Below, in pieces: positions 49,873 through 58,558 of a stretch of DNA of 64,000 bases. Numbering within the stretch: position 1 is the first letter of the stretch; every line of letters begins with the position of its first letter. The notes below the pieces were generated by a model. The model did not search any database. It was not told the DNA's origin and saw only the letters and a list, made by a program, of their open reading frames with translations. The translations under genes and the position numbers were made by a program. The stretch is from Bradyrhizobiaceae bacterium Ga0074131 (lineage in GTDB: Bacteria > Pseudomonadota > Alphaproteobacteria > Rhizobiales > Xanthobacteraceae): positions 496,001-560,000 of the forward strand of contig LNEC01000019.1 in NCBI GenBank assembly GCA_001464035.1, read 5' to 3'.

Positions 49873-50556
49873 ATGGCGGAGTTTGTCGTGGAATTTGGCA
49901 GGGACGGGCGGCCGGTCGAAGCCGACGGTCGTCTCGACGCGCCGGCGTTCCGCCGCAACCACCAGGCGATCCGGGCGGTATTGCAGCGGTATCTCGCAGG
50001 CCGATCCGGCGACGTCATCGAGGCCGGCAGCGGCACCGGCCAGCATGTGGTCGATTTCGCCCGTCATTTCCCCGACATCGTGTGGTGGCCGAGCGATCTC
50101 AACGAACAGCATCTGAGAAGCATCGCGGCATGGCGGGCGCACGCTGGGTTGGCGAATATCCGCCCGCCGCTGCGGATCGATCTGTCGGATCCGGCATGGC
50201 GTTCCGAACCGCAGGACGGCAGCCGCCCGGGGACATTGCTGGCGGTGTTCTGCGCCAACGTCATCCACATCGCGCCGTGGCGCGTGGCCGAGGGTCTGTT
50301 CGCGGGCGCGTCGCGTTATCTCCGCGCGGATGGGCGGCTGTTCCTCTACGGTCCGTTCAAGCGCGATGGCAAGCACACCGCGCTCAGCAACGCCGTGTTC
50401 GACACCAGCTTGCGCGATCGCGACCCCGAATGGGGCGTGCGGGATGTAGCGGATCTGGAAAAGCTCGCGGCGAGTGTCGGTCTGGTGCTTGTCGAGATCG
50501 CACAGATGCCGGCCAATAATCTGGTGCTGGTGTTCGAGCGGACCAAAGCGGTCTGA
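49873..50556 (+). CDS. DUF938 SAM-dependent methyltransferase-like protein
   Basis: A 227-residue cytoplasmic protein of the DUF938 family. The SAM-binding loop is DVIEAGSGTGQHVVDFARHFPDIVWWPSDLNEQHL, and the characteristic FCANVIHIAPWRVAEGLFAGASRYLRADGRLFLYGPFKRDGKHT follows. The acceptor is unknown. It starts 28 bp after the SoxH-like gene and might be co-transcribed with it, which would place it under the sulfur-responsive regulator. No ribosome-binding site of note was seen. Confidence 0.83.
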   Translation: MAEFVVEFGRDGRPVEADGRLDAPAFRRNHQAIRAVLQRYLAGRSGDVIEAGSGTGQHVVDFARHFPDIVWWPSDLNEQHLRSIAAWRAHAGLANIRPPLRIDLSDPAWRSEPQDGSRPGTLLAVFCANVIHIAPWRVAEGLFAGASRYLRADGRLFLYGPFKRDGKHTALSNAVFDTSLRDRDPEWGVRDVADLEKLAASVGLVLVEIAQMPANNLVLVFERTKAV

Positions 50557-50675
50557 ACAACGATGCATGGCGCACGCCCGTTTGCATCGGTTGATTGAGC
50601 CACGGCTCCCCTCCATAGTAACGGCAATCAATGAGGCGGGAATCGCTCCGGCCGCATCTGGACGGAAAATACTGG

Positions 50676-51920
50676 ATGATCGATGTGACGGCAGCCGACG
50701 AGATCGCCGACGACGTCCGCGCGCGATCCAATGTGGCGCGGCTGGCGGCGGCGCAGGCGCTGACCGGCGCGAATTCGGCGGTCATTTTCGCCACCGGCTC
50801 GATCGTGGGTGCCACGCTGGCGCCGGATATCTCGCTCGCAACTGTGCCGCTGTCGATGTATGTGGTCGGCTTGGCCGCCGGCACCTTGCCGACCGGCGCG
50901 ATCTCGCGCGCCTATGGCCGCCGCACCGCCTTCATTATCGGCGCCGGTTGCGGCATGTTGACCGGCCTGCTCGCGGCCTACGCCATCCTGCGCGGTTCGT
51001 TCGTGCTGTTCTGCGTCGCGACGTTTCTCGGCGGACTCTACGGCGCGGTCTCGCAATCCTATCGCTTCGCCGCCGCCGACGGCGCCAGCGCGGCGTTCCG
51101 TCCCAAGGCGGTGTCGTGGGTGATGGCCGGCGGCGTGTTCGCCGGCGTGCTCGGTCCGCAGCTCGTGCAGTGGACGATGGATATCTGGCCGCCTTATCTG
51201 TTCTCCTTCAGCTTCCTAGTGCAGGCGCTGGTTGCGCTGGTCGCGATGGCGATCCTCGTCGGCGTCGATGCGCCGAAGCCGGCGCCGGCGGACCTTCATG
51301 GTGGCCGGCCGCTGCTGGAGATCGCGCGGCAGCCGAGATTCATCGCCGCGGCATTCTGCGGAATCGTCTCCTATCCCATGATGAATCTGGTCATGACCTC
51401 GGCGCCGCTGGCGATGCAGATGTGCGGCCTCAGCGTCAGCGATTCCAATTTCGGCATTCAATGGCATATCGTGGCGATGTACGGACCGAGCTTCTTTACA
51501 GGCTCGCTGATCGCGCGCTTCGGCGCGCCGAAAATCGTCGCGGTCGGTCTGGCGCTCGAAGCCGCCGGGGCTGCGATCGGCTTGTCCGGGATCACCGCGA
51601 TGCATTTCTGGGCCACGCTGATCATGATCGGGGTCGGCTGGAACCTGAGCTTCATCGGCGCCTCCGCGCTGGTGCTAGAGACGCACCGCGCCCAGGAGCG
51701 CAACAAGGTGCAGGCCTTCAACGATTTCCTGGTGTTCGGGATGATGGCGGTGGGGTCGTTCTCGTCGGGCCAGTTGCTGGCGAATTACGGCTGGTCCGCG
51801 GTTAACATGGTGGTGTTTCCGCCGGTGCTGCTGGGACTCGCGGTGCTGGCTTTCGCGTCGCTGGCGAGGCGGCGGGCGAGGTCGCGGACCGTGCCGGAAT
51901 TTCCGGATCCCAGTATCTGA
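50676..51920 (+). CDS. MFS transporter
   Basis: A 414-residue major facilitator with about twelve membrane helices (GANSAVIFATGSIVGATLAPDISLATVPLSMYVVGLAAGTLPTGAISRAYGRR, the last part being the motif-A loop). The second half includes MHFWATLIMIGVGWNLSFIGASALVLETHRAQERNKVQAFNDF. I chose the ATG at 50676 (MIDVTAADE), but an in-frame ATG at 50631 adds 15 residues and no ribosome-binding site decides between them. The substrate is unknown. Confidence 0.8.
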   Translation: MIDVTAADEIADDVRARSNVARLAAAQALTGANSAVIFATGSIVGATLAPDISLATVPLSMYVVGLAAGTLPTGAISRAYGRRTAFIIGAGCGMLTGLLAAYAILRGSFVLFCVATFLGGLYGAVSQSYRFAAADGASAAFRPKAVSWVMAGGVFAGVLGPQLVQWTMDIWPPYLFSFSFLVQALVALVAMAILVGVDAPKPAPADLHGGRPLLEIARQPRFIAAAFCGIVSYPMMNLVMTSAPLAMQMCGLSVSDSNFGIQWHIVAMYGPSFFTGSLIARFGAPKIVAVGLALEAAGAAIGLSGITAMHFWATLIMIGVGWNLSFIGASALVLETHRAQERNKVQAFNDFLVFGMMAVGSFSSGQLLANYGWSAVNMVVFPPVLLGLAVLAFASLARRRARSRTVPEFPDPSI

Positions 51921-51968
51921 CCGGCAATCCGCCTGACGGGATTGCCGCCTGAGCGTTGGAGGTTTTTC

Positions 51969-52331
51969 ATGCCGTCACGAGCCCGTCTCGATGAATTCAT
52001 CGCCGTCGTCGAAACCGGCGATCATGCCGGCGCCATCGAGCGCTATTACACCGAGGATGCCACCATGCAGGAGAACGCCGCGGCCCCGCGCGTCGGCCGC
52101 GACCTGTTAGTGGCGCACGAACGCGGCGTGCTTGAACGGGTGGAGAATGTCGTTTCGACGTGCGTGACGTCGATCCTCGAGGGCGACCGCGTTGCGATCA
52201 ACTGGATTTTCGATTTCACCTACCATTCAGGAAAGACAGTCCGGATCGACGAGGTCGCGTTGCAGGAATGGCGCGGCGACCGGATTTTTCGCGAACGGTT
52301 CTTTTACGATCCGCCGAAACCGAAGCCCTGA
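51969..52331 (+). CDS. SnoaL/NTF2-like small domain protein
   Basis: A 120-residue protein beginning MPSRARLDEFIAVVETGDHAGAIERYYTEDATMQENAAAP, the start of the SnoaL/NTF2-like cone-shaped fold. It ends VALQEWRGDRIFRERFFYDP, the family's closing strand. The ATG at 51969 is preceded by TTGGAGG with good spacing. Family members are isomerases, dehydratases or ligand-binding proteins; no catalytic residue can be assigned. It is the middle of a head-to-tail group with MFS transporters on either side. Confidence 0.83.
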   Translation: MPSRARLDEFIAVVETGDHAGAIERYYTEDATMQENAAAPRVGRDLLVAHERGVLERVENVVSTCVTSILEGDRVAINWIFDFTYHSGKTVRIDEVALQEWRGDRIFRERFFYDPPKPKP

Positions 52332-52431
52332 CGACAAATGCTGACAGTTCGTCGGCGATCGAAGCTTTGCACTTGCCGGTCTGTTATCAGGTCGCCAAGC
52401 CCGGGCCTGACGGTGTGAAAGCGAGAAGTGC

Positions 52432-53673
52432 TTGTCGGATCAATGCAGGAATTCGCCCTCCGACGAAACCTCGGCCCGCTACGAGGGCTGGCGCATCGTC
52501 GTGGTCTGTTTTCTGGTGGCGACGTTCGGCTGGGGGCTCGGCTTCTATGGCCAGAGCGTCTATGTCGCCGAGCTGCATCGCCTGCACGGCTGGCCGGCGT
52601 CGTTGATCGCCGGCGGCACCACGTTCTTCTACCTGTTCGGCGCCCTGCTGGTCGCCTTCGTCAGCGAAGCAATCAAGGCGATCGGGCCGCGCAACTGCCT
52701 GCTCGTCGGCGTCTTCACGATGGCGGCGGCCGCCGTGCTGATCGGCCGGGTCACCGAGCCGTGGCAACTCTACGCCGCCAATGCACTGCTGGCATTCGGC
52801 TGGGCCGGCACCAGCCTCGGCATCATCACCAACACCCTCGGGCTCTGGTTCGACACCAAACGCGGCATGGCGATCAGCCTGGCGCTGAACGGCGCGAGTT
52901 TCGGCGGCATCATCGGCGTGCCGCTTCTGGTCGCGGCGATCGGGCATTTCGGATTTCCCGGCGCGATGGCCGCCGCCGCGATCGCGATGGTGGTGGTGAT
53001 GGTCCCGGTCATCCTGATACTTGTCGGACGGCCGCCACTGCATCCGGGCGCCGCGGCCGCAGCAGGCTCGGCGGGTGCGCCGTCGGCGACGCGGGTTCGG
53101 GCGCTGGCGCTTCGCGACATCGGCTTCCTCTCGGTCTCGGCGTCGTTCGCGCTGGTGCTGTTTGCGCAGGTCGGCTTCATCGTCCACCTGATCGCGTTCC
53201 TGGATTCGGTGGTGGGGCGCGAACGCGCGGCGTTCGCGGTCGCGCTGATGACCGCGATGGCGGTGGTCGGCCGCGTGCTGTTCTCTTGTGTGATCGACCG
53301 GCTCAACCAGCGGCTGGCCTCGGCGATCTCGTTCGTCAGCCAGGCCATAGCGCTCGCGGTCATCATCAACCTGCACAACGATGTGGCGCTGATCGCGGCC
53401 TGCGCGCTGTTCGGCTTCTCGGTCGGCAATCTGATCACCCTGCCGGCGCTGATCGTACAGCGCGAATTCGATCCGCGCTCGTTCGGCGTCCTGATCAGCC
53501 TGATCACGGCGATCAACCAGGTCACCTACGCGTTCGGCCCCGGCGTCATCGGCCTGCTGCGCGATGCATCGGGCAGTTATGCGCTGCCGTTCTACGGCTG
53601 CATCGGGCTGCAGCTCGGGGCGGCGGTGCTCATCATGATTCGCGGGCGCTCCAGAACGATCTCATCTTTGTAG
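52432..53673 (+). CDS. MFS transporter
   Basis: A 413-residue major facilitator starting at a TTG (52432), with about twelve helices: VVVCFLVATFGWGLGFYGQSVYVAELH, FFYLFGALLVAFVSEAIKAIGPRN and the second half from DIGFLSVSASFALVLFAQ. The signature of TM1 resembles oxalate/formate and monocarboxylate transporters (OFA/MCT-like). No ATG lies near the expected N terminus, so the TTG start is accepted but not certain. Substrate unknown. The stop is followed by a REP-like palindrome. Confidence 0.82.
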   Translation: MSDQCRNSPSDETSARYEGWRIVVVCFLVATFGWGLGFYGQSVYVAELHRLHGWPASLIAGGTTFFYLFGALLVAFVSEAIKAIGPRNCLLVGVFTMAAAAVLIGRVTEPWQLYAANALLAFGWAGTSLGIITNTLGLWFDTKRGMAISLALNGASFGGIIGVPLLVAAIGHFGFPGAMAAAAIAMVVVMVPVILILVGRPPLHPGAAAAAGSAGAPSATRVRALALRDIGFLSVSASFALVLFAQVGFIVHLIAFLDSVVGRERAAFAVALMTAMAVVGRVLFSCVIDRLNQRLASAISFVSQAIALAVIINLHNDVALIAACALFGFSVGNLITLPALIVQREFDPRSFGVLISLITAINQVTYAFGPGVIGLLRDASGSYALPFYGCIGLQLGAAVLIMIRGRSRTISSL

Positions 53674-53676
53674 GCT

Positions 53677-53717
53677 CGTCATTGCGAGCTTCGTCGCAAG
53701 CGCTCCTCGCAATGACG
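53677..53717. repeat. REP-like palindrome (CGTCATTGCGAG type)
   Basis: CGTCATTGCGAG and CTCGCAATGACG are perfect 12-bp reverse complements flanking a 17-bp centre. The element lies between convergent genes and can form a strong hairpin that may end transcription on both strands. The sequence matches the dispersed CGTCATTGCGAG element of Bradyrhizobium-like genomes, as known generally. Confidence 0.8.
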
Positions 53718-53725
53718 GTGAAGGA

Positions 53726-54220
53726 TTAGAATTCCCTTTGCCGCAACAAATCCTCCAGATCGAGCCGCTTGGTGAACATCGCCAGCGCCCCGTCCGGCTT
53801 GCGCGGCCATTCGGCCTCGGGCCGGTCGCGGTACAGCTCGACGCCGTTCTGGTCGGGGTCGCGCAAATACAGCGCCTCGCTGACGCCGTGATCGCTGGCG
53901 CCGTCCAGCGGGATTCCCGCCTCCATCAGGCGATGCAAGGCGTCGGCCAGTGCGGGCCGGGTCGGATACAGGATCGCGGTGTGAAACAGACCGGTGGTGC
54001 CGGGCGGCGGCGGATGCCCGCCCTTGCTTTCCCAGGTGTTGAGGCCGATGTGGTGGTGATAGCCGCCGGCCGCAATGAACGCCGCGCCCGAACTCAGCCG
54101 CTGCGTCACCTGAAAGCCGAGCACGCCGCAGTAAAATGCCAGCGCGCGATCGAGATCGGCGACTTTCAGATGAACATGCCCGATACGGGTGCCGGCGATG
54201 ATGGGTGGATTGTCGGGCAT
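53726..54220 (-). CDS. VOC-family metalloenzyme (glyoxalase/dioxygenase superfamily)
   Basis: A 164-residue vicinal oxygen chelate protein. The metal site is seen as His in GHVHLKVADLDRALAFYCGVLGF, a His in HHHIGLNTWES and a Glu in DPDQNGVELYRDRP. It resembles one half of catechol 2,3-dioxygenase or glyoxalase I. Substrate unknown: dioxygenase, lyase and resistance roles all exist in the family. It is cytoplasmic. The gene stands alone, with 55 bp to the next gene on the same strand. Confidence 0.85.
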   Translation of the reverse strand: MPDNPPIIAGTRIGHVHLKVADLDRALAFYCGVLGFQVTQRLSSGAAFIAAGGYHHHIGLNTWESKGGHPPPPGTTGLFHTAILYPTRPALADALHRLMEAGIPLDGASDHGVSEALYLRDPDQNGVELYRDRPEAEWPRKPDGALAMFTKRLDLEDLLRQREF

Positions 54221-54275
54221 GCCTTCTCCGTTTCGCAGCGATTGCTTCGCTCACGATCTATGCCGTGAGCATCCG

Positions 54276-54821
54276 CTACACAAGCTCCGAAACCTCTCCC
54301 TCCGGCAATTCGAACTCGAACGTGTTCAGCGTCATCGCCACCAGCGTGTAGTAGCCGCACAGCCCGATGATCTCGACGATGCCGCGCTCGCCGAGCAGTT
54401 TGACGGCCTCGTCGTAGAGTGGTCGGGAAACGCCGTGGCCTTCGTGCAGCGACCTCGCGACGTCATAGATCATTTGCCCCCTGGGATCGTCGAAGACAGG
54501 CGTGCGGCGGTCGCGGATGTCTTCGATGATCCGCAGGTCCATGCCGCCTTTCAGCGCCAGCCGCTTGTGCGCCCACCATTCGTAGTGCGAGGTCCAGTGG
54601 CGGGCGGTGACGAGGATCGCGATCTCGGACAGTTCGGCCGGAAAGATCGTATCGAAGCGCAGCATGCCGCCGAGGCGGGTGGCATGCCGGGCCATTTCGG
54701 GACTGTTGAGCCAGGCCATCATCGGCGGCGGCGGGGCGCCGCGCTTGCCGGCGATCGACTCGTCGTAGGTTTGTTTCTGGTCCGCGTTCATTTCGCCTGG
54801 CGAAAGCAACTTCAGCCGCAT
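54276..54821 (-). CDS. Carboxymuconolactone decarboxylase-like (AhpD-fold) protein without CXXC
   Basis: A 181-residue helical protein starting MRLKLLSPGEMNADQKQTYDESIAGKRG at ATG 54821, with AGAGGA upstream. The core LSEIAILVTARHWTSHYEWWAHKRLALKGG is the CMD/AhpD pattern, but the redox CXXC is missing; His/Trp residues occupy that position. This makes peroxidase activity unlikely and favours a decarboxylase or lyase role. It is divergent from the large acyl-CoA dehydrogenase gene, with 158 bp between starts. Confidence 0.83.
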   Translation of the reverse strand: MRLKLLSPGEMNADQKQTYDESIAGKRGAPPPPMMAWLNSPEMARHATRLGGMLRFDTIFPAELSEIAILVTARHWTSHYEWWAHKRLALKGGMDLRIIEDIRDRRTPVFDDPRGQMIYDVARSLHEGHGVSRPLYDEAVKLLGERGIVEIIGLCGYYTLVAMTLNTFEFELPEGEVSELV

Positions 54822-54979
54822 CTCGGTTTCCTCTGACTTTTCAATCATTGCGGCGCCCGCGACGCCCGGTACGCACAGCCCTATCATACTCCGCGACCCG
54901 GGCGCACGCGCCAGAGACATATTGAATTCCGCGATGCGACGGCTAAGGTCGATCCAAATCGCAGAATGGAAACACCACC

Positions 54980-56164
54980 ATGTCCGATCTGGAAAAATTT
55001 CGCAGTGAGACCCGCGCCTGGCTGCAAGCCAATTGTCCGCCGGAGATGCGCAGGCCGATGACTTCCGACGGCGACACCTTCTGGGGCGGTCGCAATACCA
55101 GTTTTTCTTCCGAGCCGCAGCGGGTCTGGTTCGAACGGATGCGCGACAAGGGCTGGACCGTGCCGGACTGGCCGCGGGAATATGGTGGCGGGGGGCTGGA
55201 TGCCGGCGAGGCCAAGGTCTTGCGCGAGGAGATGGCCGCGATCGGTGCGCGCTCTCCGCTGTCGAGCTTCGGGATCTGGATGCTCGGGCCGGCGCTGTTG
55301 AAGTACGGCACCGATGCGCAGAAGAAGGAGCATCTGCCGAAGATCGCGGCCGGCCTGATCCGCTGGTGTCAGGGCTATTCCGAGCCCAACGCCGGTTCGG
55401 ACCTCGCGTCCCTGCAGACCCGCGCCGAGAGCGATGGCGACGACTACATCATCAACGGCCAGAAGATCTGGACCTCGTACGCCAATTACGCCGACTGGAT
55501 TTTCTGCCTGGTGCGCACCGATGCGGCCGCGAAGAAGCACGACGGCATCAGTTTTATTCTGTTTGATATGGCCTCGAAGGGCGTTTCGACCAGGCCCATC
55601 CTCTTGATATCAGGCTATTCGCCGTTCTGCGAAACCTTCTTCGATAATGTCCGGGTGCCGAAATCCCATGTGGTCGGCACCGTCAACCGCGGCTGGGACG
55701 TGGCAAAGTATCTGCTGCAGCATGAGCGCGCGATGATCTCGGGCATGGGCGAGCGCGGCGTCGGCCGGCCGCTCGGTCAGGTCGCTGCCGATTCGGTCGG
55801 CAGCGACGGGCAGGGCCGGCTGGAAGATCCGATGCTGCGCGGGCAGATCGCCACCTTCGAGATCGACGAGGCGGCGCTGTCGGCAGCCGCCGAACGCGCG
55901 GTCGATCTCGCCAAGGCCGGCCAGGCGCATCCGGCGTTTTCCTCGGCGATGAAGTATTACGGCACCGAACTGAACAAGCGCCGCCACGAGATTGTGATGT
56001 CGGCGGGCGGCATCGACGCACTGGAATGGGAGAGCGAGCGCTCCAAAGGCGGCGCCCGGCCGCGCGCCTGGCTGCGCACCAAGGCCAACTCGATCGAGGG
56101 CGGCACGTCGGAGGTGATGCTCGGCATCGTCGCCAAACGCATTCTGGATCTGCCGGGGGCGTAA
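54980..56164 (+). CDS. Acyl-CoA dehydrogenase, pimeloyl-CoA dehydrogenase large-subunit-like
   Basis: A 394-residue flavoprotein of the acyl-CoA dehydrogenase family. The FAD/substrate motifs are CQGYSEPNAGSDLASLQT and KIWTSYANYADWIFCLVR. The C-terminal part has KYYGTELNKRRHEIVMSAGGIDAL and SIEGGTSEVMLGIVAKRIL. The length and the N terminus (MSDLEKFRSETRAWLQANCPPEMRRP) match large subunits of pimeloyl-CoA dehydrogenases known from Rhodopseudomonas-type dicarboxylate degradation. It pairs with the smaller dehydrogenase 147 bp downstream. Dicarboxylic or aromatic-derived acyl-CoA is the likely substrate. Confidence 0.85.
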   Translation: MSDLEKFRSETRAWLQANCPPEMRRPMTSDGDTFWGGRNTSFSSEPQRVWFERMRDKGWTVPDWPREYGGGGLDAGEAKVLREEMAAIGARSPLSSFGIWMLGPALLKYGTDAQKKEHLPKIAAGLIRWCQGYSEPNAGSDLASLQTRAESDGDDYIINGQKIWTSYANYADWIFCLVRTDAAAKKHDGISFILFDMASKGVSTRPILLISGYSPFCETFFDNVRVPKSHVVGTVNRGWDVAKYLLQHERAMISGMGERGVGRPLGQVAADSVGSDGQGRLEDPMLRGQIATFEIDEAALSAAAERAVDLAKAGQAHPAFSSAMKYYGTELNKRRHEIVMSAGGIDALEWESERSKGGARPRAWLRTKANSIEGGTSEVMLGIVAKRILDLPGA

Positions 56165-56172
56165 AGAGATTC

Positions 56173-56267
56173 CTCATCCTTAAGGGGGCGGCCCGCTTGC
56201 CTGCGTCTCGAAGGATGAGCCCGTCCTCATGGTTCGAACGGCGCAAGAGCGCCTCCTCACCATGAGG
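56173..56267. repeat. Double palindrome between dehydrogenase genes
   Basis: Two inverted repeats lie in tandem: CTCATCCTT (56173-56181) with AAGGATGAG (56211-56219), and CCTCATGGT (56225-56233) with ACCATGAGG (56259-56267). Both resemble REP-like elements dispersed between genes in related genomes. They separate the two subunit genes and could process or attenuate the mRNA, changing subunit ratio. Confidence 0.7.
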
Positions 56268-56311
56268 GTCCACCACGAATTGATCAAAGACCAACTCACC
56301 GGAATCCCCTC

Positions 56312-57451
56312 ATGGCACTCGTCCTCAACCAGGAACAATCGATGCTGCGCGACAGCGCACGCGGGCTGATCAGCGACAAGGCGCCGGTGTCGCATCTGCG
56401 GCAGCTGCGCGATGCCAGGGACGCGTCGGGGTTTTCCCGCGATCTGTGGAAGACCTTCGCCGAGATGGGATTTTCCGGCCTGCTGGTGCCGGAGGCGTTC
56501 GGCGGCAGCGGGCTCGGCTGCGTCGAAGCCGGCATTGTGATGGAGGAAATCGGCCGCACCCTGATGCCGTCGCCCTATCTGGCGACCGCCGTGCTGGCGG
56601 CGTCGGCGCTGTCGCGCGGCGGCAGCGACGCGCAGAAGTCGCAGTACCTGCCGAAGATAGCGGACGGTTCCCTGCTGGCGGCGCTGGCCGTCGATGAAGG
56701 CGCCAAGCATCGACCGCTCATGACCAAGCTGCAGGCGGTACGCTCCGGCAACGGATTCAGGCTCAGCGGTGACAAGGCCTTCGTGGTCGATGGCCACGCC
56801 GCCGATCTGCTGATCGTGGCGGCGCGCAGCGCCGGCGCCGCCGGCGAGCGCGACGGGCTGACCCTGTTCCTGGTCGATCCCAGCGCAAAAGGCATCGCGA
56901 TCGAGCGCACCGCGATGGTGGATGCGCATAATGCGGCCCGCATCGTGTTCGACGATGCCGAGGTCAACGCCGACGGCGTGCTCGGCGAGGTCGATCAGGG
57001 TTTTGGCCTGCTGGAAGGCGTGCTCAATATCGGCCGCGCCGCGGTGGCCGCCGAAATGGTCGGCTTGAGCGAGGAAGTGTTCGGCCGCACCGTCGGCTAT
57101 CTCAAGGAACGCAGGCAATTCGGCAGGCTGATCGGCGAATTCCAGGCGCTGCAGCACCGCGCCGCCCAGCTCTATATCGAGATCGAGATCACCCGCGCCG
57201 CCGTGCTGAAGGCGCTGCAGACGCTCGACGGCGATTTCAACAGAGCGGGTGCGGCGGTCGCGGTGGCCAAGGCGCGCGCCGGTTCGACCGCGACGCTGGC
57301 GGCGCAGGAAGGCGTGCAGATGCACGGCGGCATGGGCATGACCGATCAGTTCGACATCGGCTTCTTCATGAAGCGCGCCCGGGTCTGCCAGGAATTGTTC
57401 GGCGACAGCAACTTCCACGCCGATCAACTGGCGCGGATGAAGGGCTATTGA
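56312..57451 (+). CDS. Acyl-CoA dehydrogenase, pimeloyl-CoA dehydrogenase small-subunit-like
   Basis: A 379-residue acyl-CoA dehydrogenase family protein. N-terminal helices (LVLNQEQSMLRDSARGLISDKAPVSHLRQLRD) and FSGLLVPEAFGGSGLGCVEAGIVMEEIGRTLMPSP precede the core. The C-terminal part contains RRQFGRLIGEFQALQHRAAQ and AAQEGVQMHGGMGMTDQFDIG. It resembles the small subunit of pimeloyl-CoA dehydrogenase. One subunit in such pairs may lack the catalytic base; I could not place one confidently. It probably forms a heteromer with the protein encoded upstream. Confidence 0.84.
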   Translation: MALVLNQEQSMLRDSARGLISDKAPVSHLRQLRDARDASGFSRDLWKTFAEMGFSGLLVPEAFGGSGLGCVEAGIVMEEIGRTLMPSPYLATAVLAASALSRGGSDAQKSQYLPKIADGSLLAALAVDEGAKHRPLMTKLQAVRSGNGFRLSGDKAFVVDGHAADLLIVAARSAGAAGERDGLTLFLVDPSAKGIAIERTAMVDAHNAARIVFDDAEVNADGVLGEVDQGFGLLEGVLNIGRAAVAAEMVGLSEEVFGRTVGYLKERRQFGRLIGEFQALQHRAAQLYIEIEITRAAVLKALQTLDGDFNRAGAAVAVAKARAGSTATLAAQEGVQMHGGMGMTDQFDIGFFMKRARVCQELFGDSNFHADQLARMKGY

Positions 57452-57464
57452 GATTGTTAGTCCG

Positions 57465-58505
57465 TCACCTGATCGGCGGGGCGTATTGGATGCCGCCGGC
57501 GCTCCAGAGCTGGTTCAGCCCGCGCGGAATCTTGAGTTTCGATTCCTCGCCGACATTGCGCTCGTAGATCTCGCCGTAATTGCCGACGTGGCGGATGATG
57601 CGCGCGGCCCAGTCCCTGGGCAGGCCGAGTTCCTCGCCGTAAGCGCCTTCGGTGCCGACCAGCCGCATCACGTCGGGTTTTTTCGACTTCAGCGCTTCGT
57701 CGATGTTCTGCGACGTGATGCCGAGCTCCTCGGCGTTGATCATCGCATACAGGGTCCACTTCACGATCATCATCCAGTCGTCGTCGCGCTGCCGCACCAC
57801 GGGCGCCAGCGGCTCCTTTGAAATGACGTCGGGTAGGATGACGTGGTCGCCCGGCTTTCCGAGGTTCAGCCGCAGCGCGTAAAGCTGCGAAATGTCGGCG
57901 GTGAAGGTGTCGCACTGGCCGGAATCATAGGCCTTGATGACGTCCTCCAGCTTGGAGAATTTCATCTCCGTGTATTTCATGTTGTTGGTGCGGAAAAAGT
58001 CGGCGAGGTTGAGCTGCGTGGTCGTTTCCGCCTGGACGCAGACCTTGCTGTCGTTGAGTTCCAGGCCCGAATCGATCTTGCGGGATGCCGGCAGCATGAA
58101 CCCTCCGCCGTCATAATAGGCGACGGCCGGGAAATACAGCGCGTTGGAAGTCTCGCGCGACATGCTCCAGGTCGAGTTGCGCGAGAGAATATCCACCTTC
58201 CGGCTCTGCAGCTCCTTGAAGCGCTCGCTGGCGTCGAGCGGAACGAACTTTGCCTTTTTCGGATCGTCGAAGATCGCGGCCGCCACCGCGCGGCAGAAAT
58301 CGACGTCGAAGCCGATCCAGTTGCCCTTGTCGTCCGGAATCGAGAAGCCCGGCAAGCCTTTGTTGACGCCGCACAGCACGTCGCCGCGCCGGATCGTCCG
58401 CTTCAGGGTCTTGGTGTCATATCGCTCATAGGTGATGGCAATAGCCGCGACCGCGATCGCGACCGCCATTCCAATCAGGAGGCCGCCTCGAAATGTACGA
58501 AACAT
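57465..58505 (-). CDS. Amino-acid ABC transporter periplasmic binding protein (AapJ-like)
   Basis: A 346-residue binding protein of family 3. A membrane-anchor or uncleaved signal (GGLLIGMAVAIAVAAIAITYERY) precedes the mature domain: KTLKRTIRRGDVLCGVNKGLPGFSIPDDKGNWIGFDVDFCRAVAAAIFDDPKKAKFVPLDASERFKELQSRKVDIL. This is the AapJ/BztA general amino-acid binding pattern. No permease or ATPase genes are adjacent, so it is an orphan. It is convergent with the small-subunit dehydrogenase gene (14 bp apart). Confidence 0.87.
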   Translation of the reverse strand: MFRTFRGGLLIGMAVAIAVAAIAITYERYDTKTLKRTIRRGDVLCGVNKGLPGFSIPDDKGNWIGFDVDFCRAVAAAIFDDPKKAKFVPLDASERFKELQSRKVDILSRNSTWSMSRETSNALYFPAVAYYDGGGFMLPASRKIDSGLELNDSKVCVQAETTTQLNLADFFRTNNMKYTEMKFSKLEDVIKAYDSGQCDTFTADISQLYALRLNLGKPGDHVILPDVISKEPLAPVVRQRDDDWMMIVKWTLYAMINAEELGITSQNIDEALKSKKPDVMRLVGTEGAYGEELGLPRDWAARIIRHVGNYGEIYERNVGEESKLKIPRGLNQLWSAGGIQYAPPIR

Positions 58506-58558
58506 CTTTTTCTCGCCAATATCAGGGAAACGGGACGGGGGGAAATGAGCCGTCTGAG

